A stretch of 11,345 nt of DNA from NCBI GenBank assembly GCA_964436865.1, contig CAYTFK010000234.1, positions 1-11,345 on the forward strand, read 5' to 3'. Made by a program: the position numbers and the translations under genes. The DNA is from JAXGPP01 sp964436865 (GTDB taxonomy: Bacteria; Planctomycetota; Planctomycetia; Pirellulales; Thermoguttaceae). The notes under the pieces are model-generated. The model did no database searches. It was not told the origin of the DNA and was given only the letters and a program-made list of their open reading frames with translations. Position 1 is the stretch's first letter, and each line of letters opens with the position of its first letter. Positions 9,975 to 11,345 of this stretch are shown one piece after another.

Positions 9975-10002
9975 TCAAGATCTGCAAATCCGCTACCGAT
10001 AG
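9975..10002 (+). promoter_or_regulatory. Candidate sigma-28 (FliA)-type promoter
   Basis: TCAAGATC (9975-9982), 12 bases, then ACCGATAG (9995-10002). This resembles the flagellar sigma-28 consensus TAAAGTTT-N11-GCCGATAA, with one extra base of spacing. Six of eight -10 positions agree, and the CCGATA core is intact. It lies about 140 bases before the start of the downstream low-complexity membrane protein and in the same direction. If used, it would tie that gene to the motility regulon. Confidence 0.4.
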
Positions 10003-10013
10003 ATTTGATCCGA

Positions 10014-10029
10014 CGGCGCACGGGCGCCG
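10014..10029. repeat. Short GC-rich inverted repeat in the leader of the low-complexity gene
   Basis: CGGCGC (10014-10019) and GCGCCG (10024-10029) are perfect complements around the loop ACGG. The element lies just after the expected transcription start of the candidate sigma-28-type promoter and would form a hairpin near the 5' end of the mRNA. Such a small GC palindrome may occur by chance. Confidence 0.3.
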
Positions 10030-10140
10030 AGTTTCCGAAGCGCACCCCAAAGGCGGGGGAACAAACGAATCCCCAAAGCCAACCAAGTGCGGTTCGCCGC
10101 GCACTACTCCTCCCACCAGCGAGACGAAGTGAGGGATCAG

Positions 10141-11345
10141 ATGGCACACGAACGACACGCCAGCCAGTCGCGAGGCGGAGCTTCTCGCGACTCCCAGCGT
10201 TACGCCTCCGAGGCTCCACAGCACGTGCTGACGCGCATGCCCAACGTCGGCTCGCCGGAACCCGACTACGATGACGACATGGCCTTCCAGCCTCAGACAA
10301 ACCGCTCCGGCCGTTCGCCGCTGGCGGTTCCGATCCTCATTGGGTCGGGCGTGCTGCTGCTGGCCATCGCCATGCTGCCGTTTCTGTTCAAGCAAGTGGG
10401 CAAATCGGAATCGACCACGACAGACGTCGTCGAAGCCCCGCGCTGGGAGGCCACCGCGGGCGAACCTTTGCCGTGGGGCCCTGCCTCGATGACCGCCAAC
10501 GGTCAGCCGCAGCCAAGCACCCCATCCTGGCCGACGACGGCCGAGGGTTCCCTCGCCGCCCAGGCACCATCACAAACGGCCGCTCCACCCGCCTGGGATA
10601 ACCAGTCGCCTCAGAACTACTCCAACGCTCAACCGCAGTGGGCCGCCGCCAGCCAGTCGTCCCAAGGGACCGCGTGGCCGTCGAACGAAATGTCGCCACC
10701 CAGCCAATCGCCCACTTGGCCCGGCACCACCGAGCAGGCACAGACGGCCGCCGTGAGTGCGGACCCGGTTGCGACCTGGAACAACCAGCCATCTGCCTAT
10801 ACGGCCGCCCAACAGCCCACCGCGTCATGGCCGCAGGAAAGCCAGCTTGGCGGACAGCAGTCCAACGAATCGCTCGCGCAGCTGCCGACCCCCTCATGGG
10901 AAAAGCATCCTTACCATACCACTGGCCAGGCATTCCCCGTTAACGCCACGGGCACTGAAGCCGCGTCTTGGCAGATGGCCGCTCAGCCTTCGGCCGCCGG
11001 CACTAATCCCCCGCTCGCCGCCCCTACCGACCCGACGCAAGTGGTCGGGCGCGCGATGCTCAACAACACGCCGACCTACGGGACCCCGTATCAGCCGGAG
11101 CGTGCCGAACCGGCATCCTACCAGGCGTACGGGCAGGCGCAGGCCGCGACAAACCCTACGATGTTGGACGGTGCCAATCCGGCCGCCGCACTACCTGCTG
11201 CGTCGAGCTACGGTGCCGCCCAAGGCTATGCCGCCCAGGGATACGGTGCCGACAGCCGCCCGGCTTCCGTCGGTTACGGTGCGGCACAGCCGGCTTCGCC
11301 TTACGGCGCTGCCGTTGATCCTGCCGCGAACACGCCGAGCTACGG
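10141..11345 (+). CDS. Single-pass membrane protein with Trp-punctuated and SYG-rich low-complexity region (3' truncated by window)
   Basis: An uninterrupted frame of 401 codons runs off the window edge. I do not recognise a family. Residues 1-58 are hydrophilic (Ser/Arg/Gln-rich, then an acidic PDYDDD at 41-46). Residues 59-83 form one membrane segment (SPLAVPILIGSGVLLLAIAM and on to LPFLF), so a type II topology with a long exported tail is likely. Residues 90-280 are rich in Pro, Ala, Gln, Ser and Thr and carry eleven tryptophans at 102, 112, 130, 152, 167, 179, 193, 213, 230, 253 and 277. Many sit in [PTA]-[SATP]-W-[PEN] contexts. From 300 on tryptophan disappears and tyrosine takes over (SSYGAAQGYAAQGYGA and GYGAAQPASPYGAA). 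No catalytic motif is visible. A folded C-terminal domain may follow outside the window. The ATG at 10141 has a good GAGGGA five bases upstream. Codon phase and the clear membrane helix support a real gene. Confidence 0.8.
   Translation, partial: MAHERHASQSRGGASRDSQRYASEAPQHVLTRMPNVGSPEPDYDDDMAFQPQTNRSGRSPLAVPILIGSGVLLLAIAMLPFLFKQVGKSESTTTDVVEAPRWEATAGEPLPWGPASMTANGQPQPSTPSWPTTAEGSLAAQAPSQTAAPPAWDNQSPQNYSNAQPQWAAASQSSQGTAWPSNEMSPPSQSPTWPGTTEQAQTAAVSADPVATWNNQPSAYTAAQQPTASWPQESQLGGQQSNESLAQLPTPSWEKHPYHTTGQAFPVNATGTEAASWQMAAQPSAAGTNPPLAAPTDPTQVVGRAMLNNTPTYGTPYQPERAEPASYQAYGQAQAATNPTMLDGANPAAALPAASSYGAAQGYAAQGYGADSRPASVGYGAAQPASPYGAAVDPAANTPSY

Noticed and set aside
10388..10933. Open minus-strand frame within the low-complexity gene.
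   Set aside because: Its apparent repeats are the complement of the Pro/Trp/Ser codons of the plus-strand gene, which has a membrane helix and a good ribosome site.

Overview
The window looks like chromosomal DNA of a planctomycete, probably of the Pirellula/Lacipirellula type. The reasons are a high-GC composition, a leucine-rich-repeat tail of the 'TDAGL..L' kind, a DUF1080 (3-keto-disaccharide hydrolase) protein, a secreted heparinase II/III-like polysaccharide lyase, and several genes without clear Shine-Dalgarno sites. No RNA gene, CRISPR array or intact insertion sequence was seen. The organism assignment is inferred from gene content only.

Positions 1-1066 form a degraded accessory patch. 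The C-terminus of an LRR protein (1-181, +) is followed by an N-terminal remnant of a PhzF-family isomerase gene (195-315, +) with a frameshift in a G5 run. This remnant abuts the N-terminal remnant of a GNAT acetyltransferase gene (448-316, -) tail to tail. The arrangement looks like a deletion that removed the 3' parts of two convergent genes. Next comes an intact minus-strand type II toxin-antitoxin pair: a PF09720-type antitoxin (1066-842) and a ParE/RelE toxin (845-549), overlapping by four bases.

Positions 1353-5063 encode a full-length cobalamin-dependent methionine synthase (MetH, 1236 aa) with homocysteine, folate, B12 and activation domains. No metabolic partner lies beside it. Its roughly 290-base leader, shared with the divergent toxin-antitoxin pair, has a possible -10 but no riboswitch I could support.

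Positions 5150-9741 hold four genes, all on the plus strand. They are a secreted heparinase II/III-family lyase (5150-7174), a soluble DUF169 protein (7252-8064), a four-helix membrane protein with a cytosolic-type split zinc ribbon (8094-8975), and a secreted DUF1080 protein (9091-9741). The DUF169 and membrane genes are 29 bases apart and are probably co-transcribed. The lyase and the DUF1080 protein both fit polysaccharide or glycan breakdown. The DUF1080 gene seems to have its own promoter inside a nested inverted repeat and ends at a strong hairpin.

Positions 9742-11345 start with a roughly 400-base intergenic region. It contains the hairpin, a 14-base tandem repeat and a candidate sigma-28 (FliA)-type promoter. 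Behind it runs an open-ended gene from 10141 to the window edge. Its product has a single membrane segment followed by more than 300 residues of low complexity. The first part is punctuated by eleven tryptophans, and then there is a switch to tyrosine-glycine (SYG/GYG) repeats. This is the most unusual object in the window.
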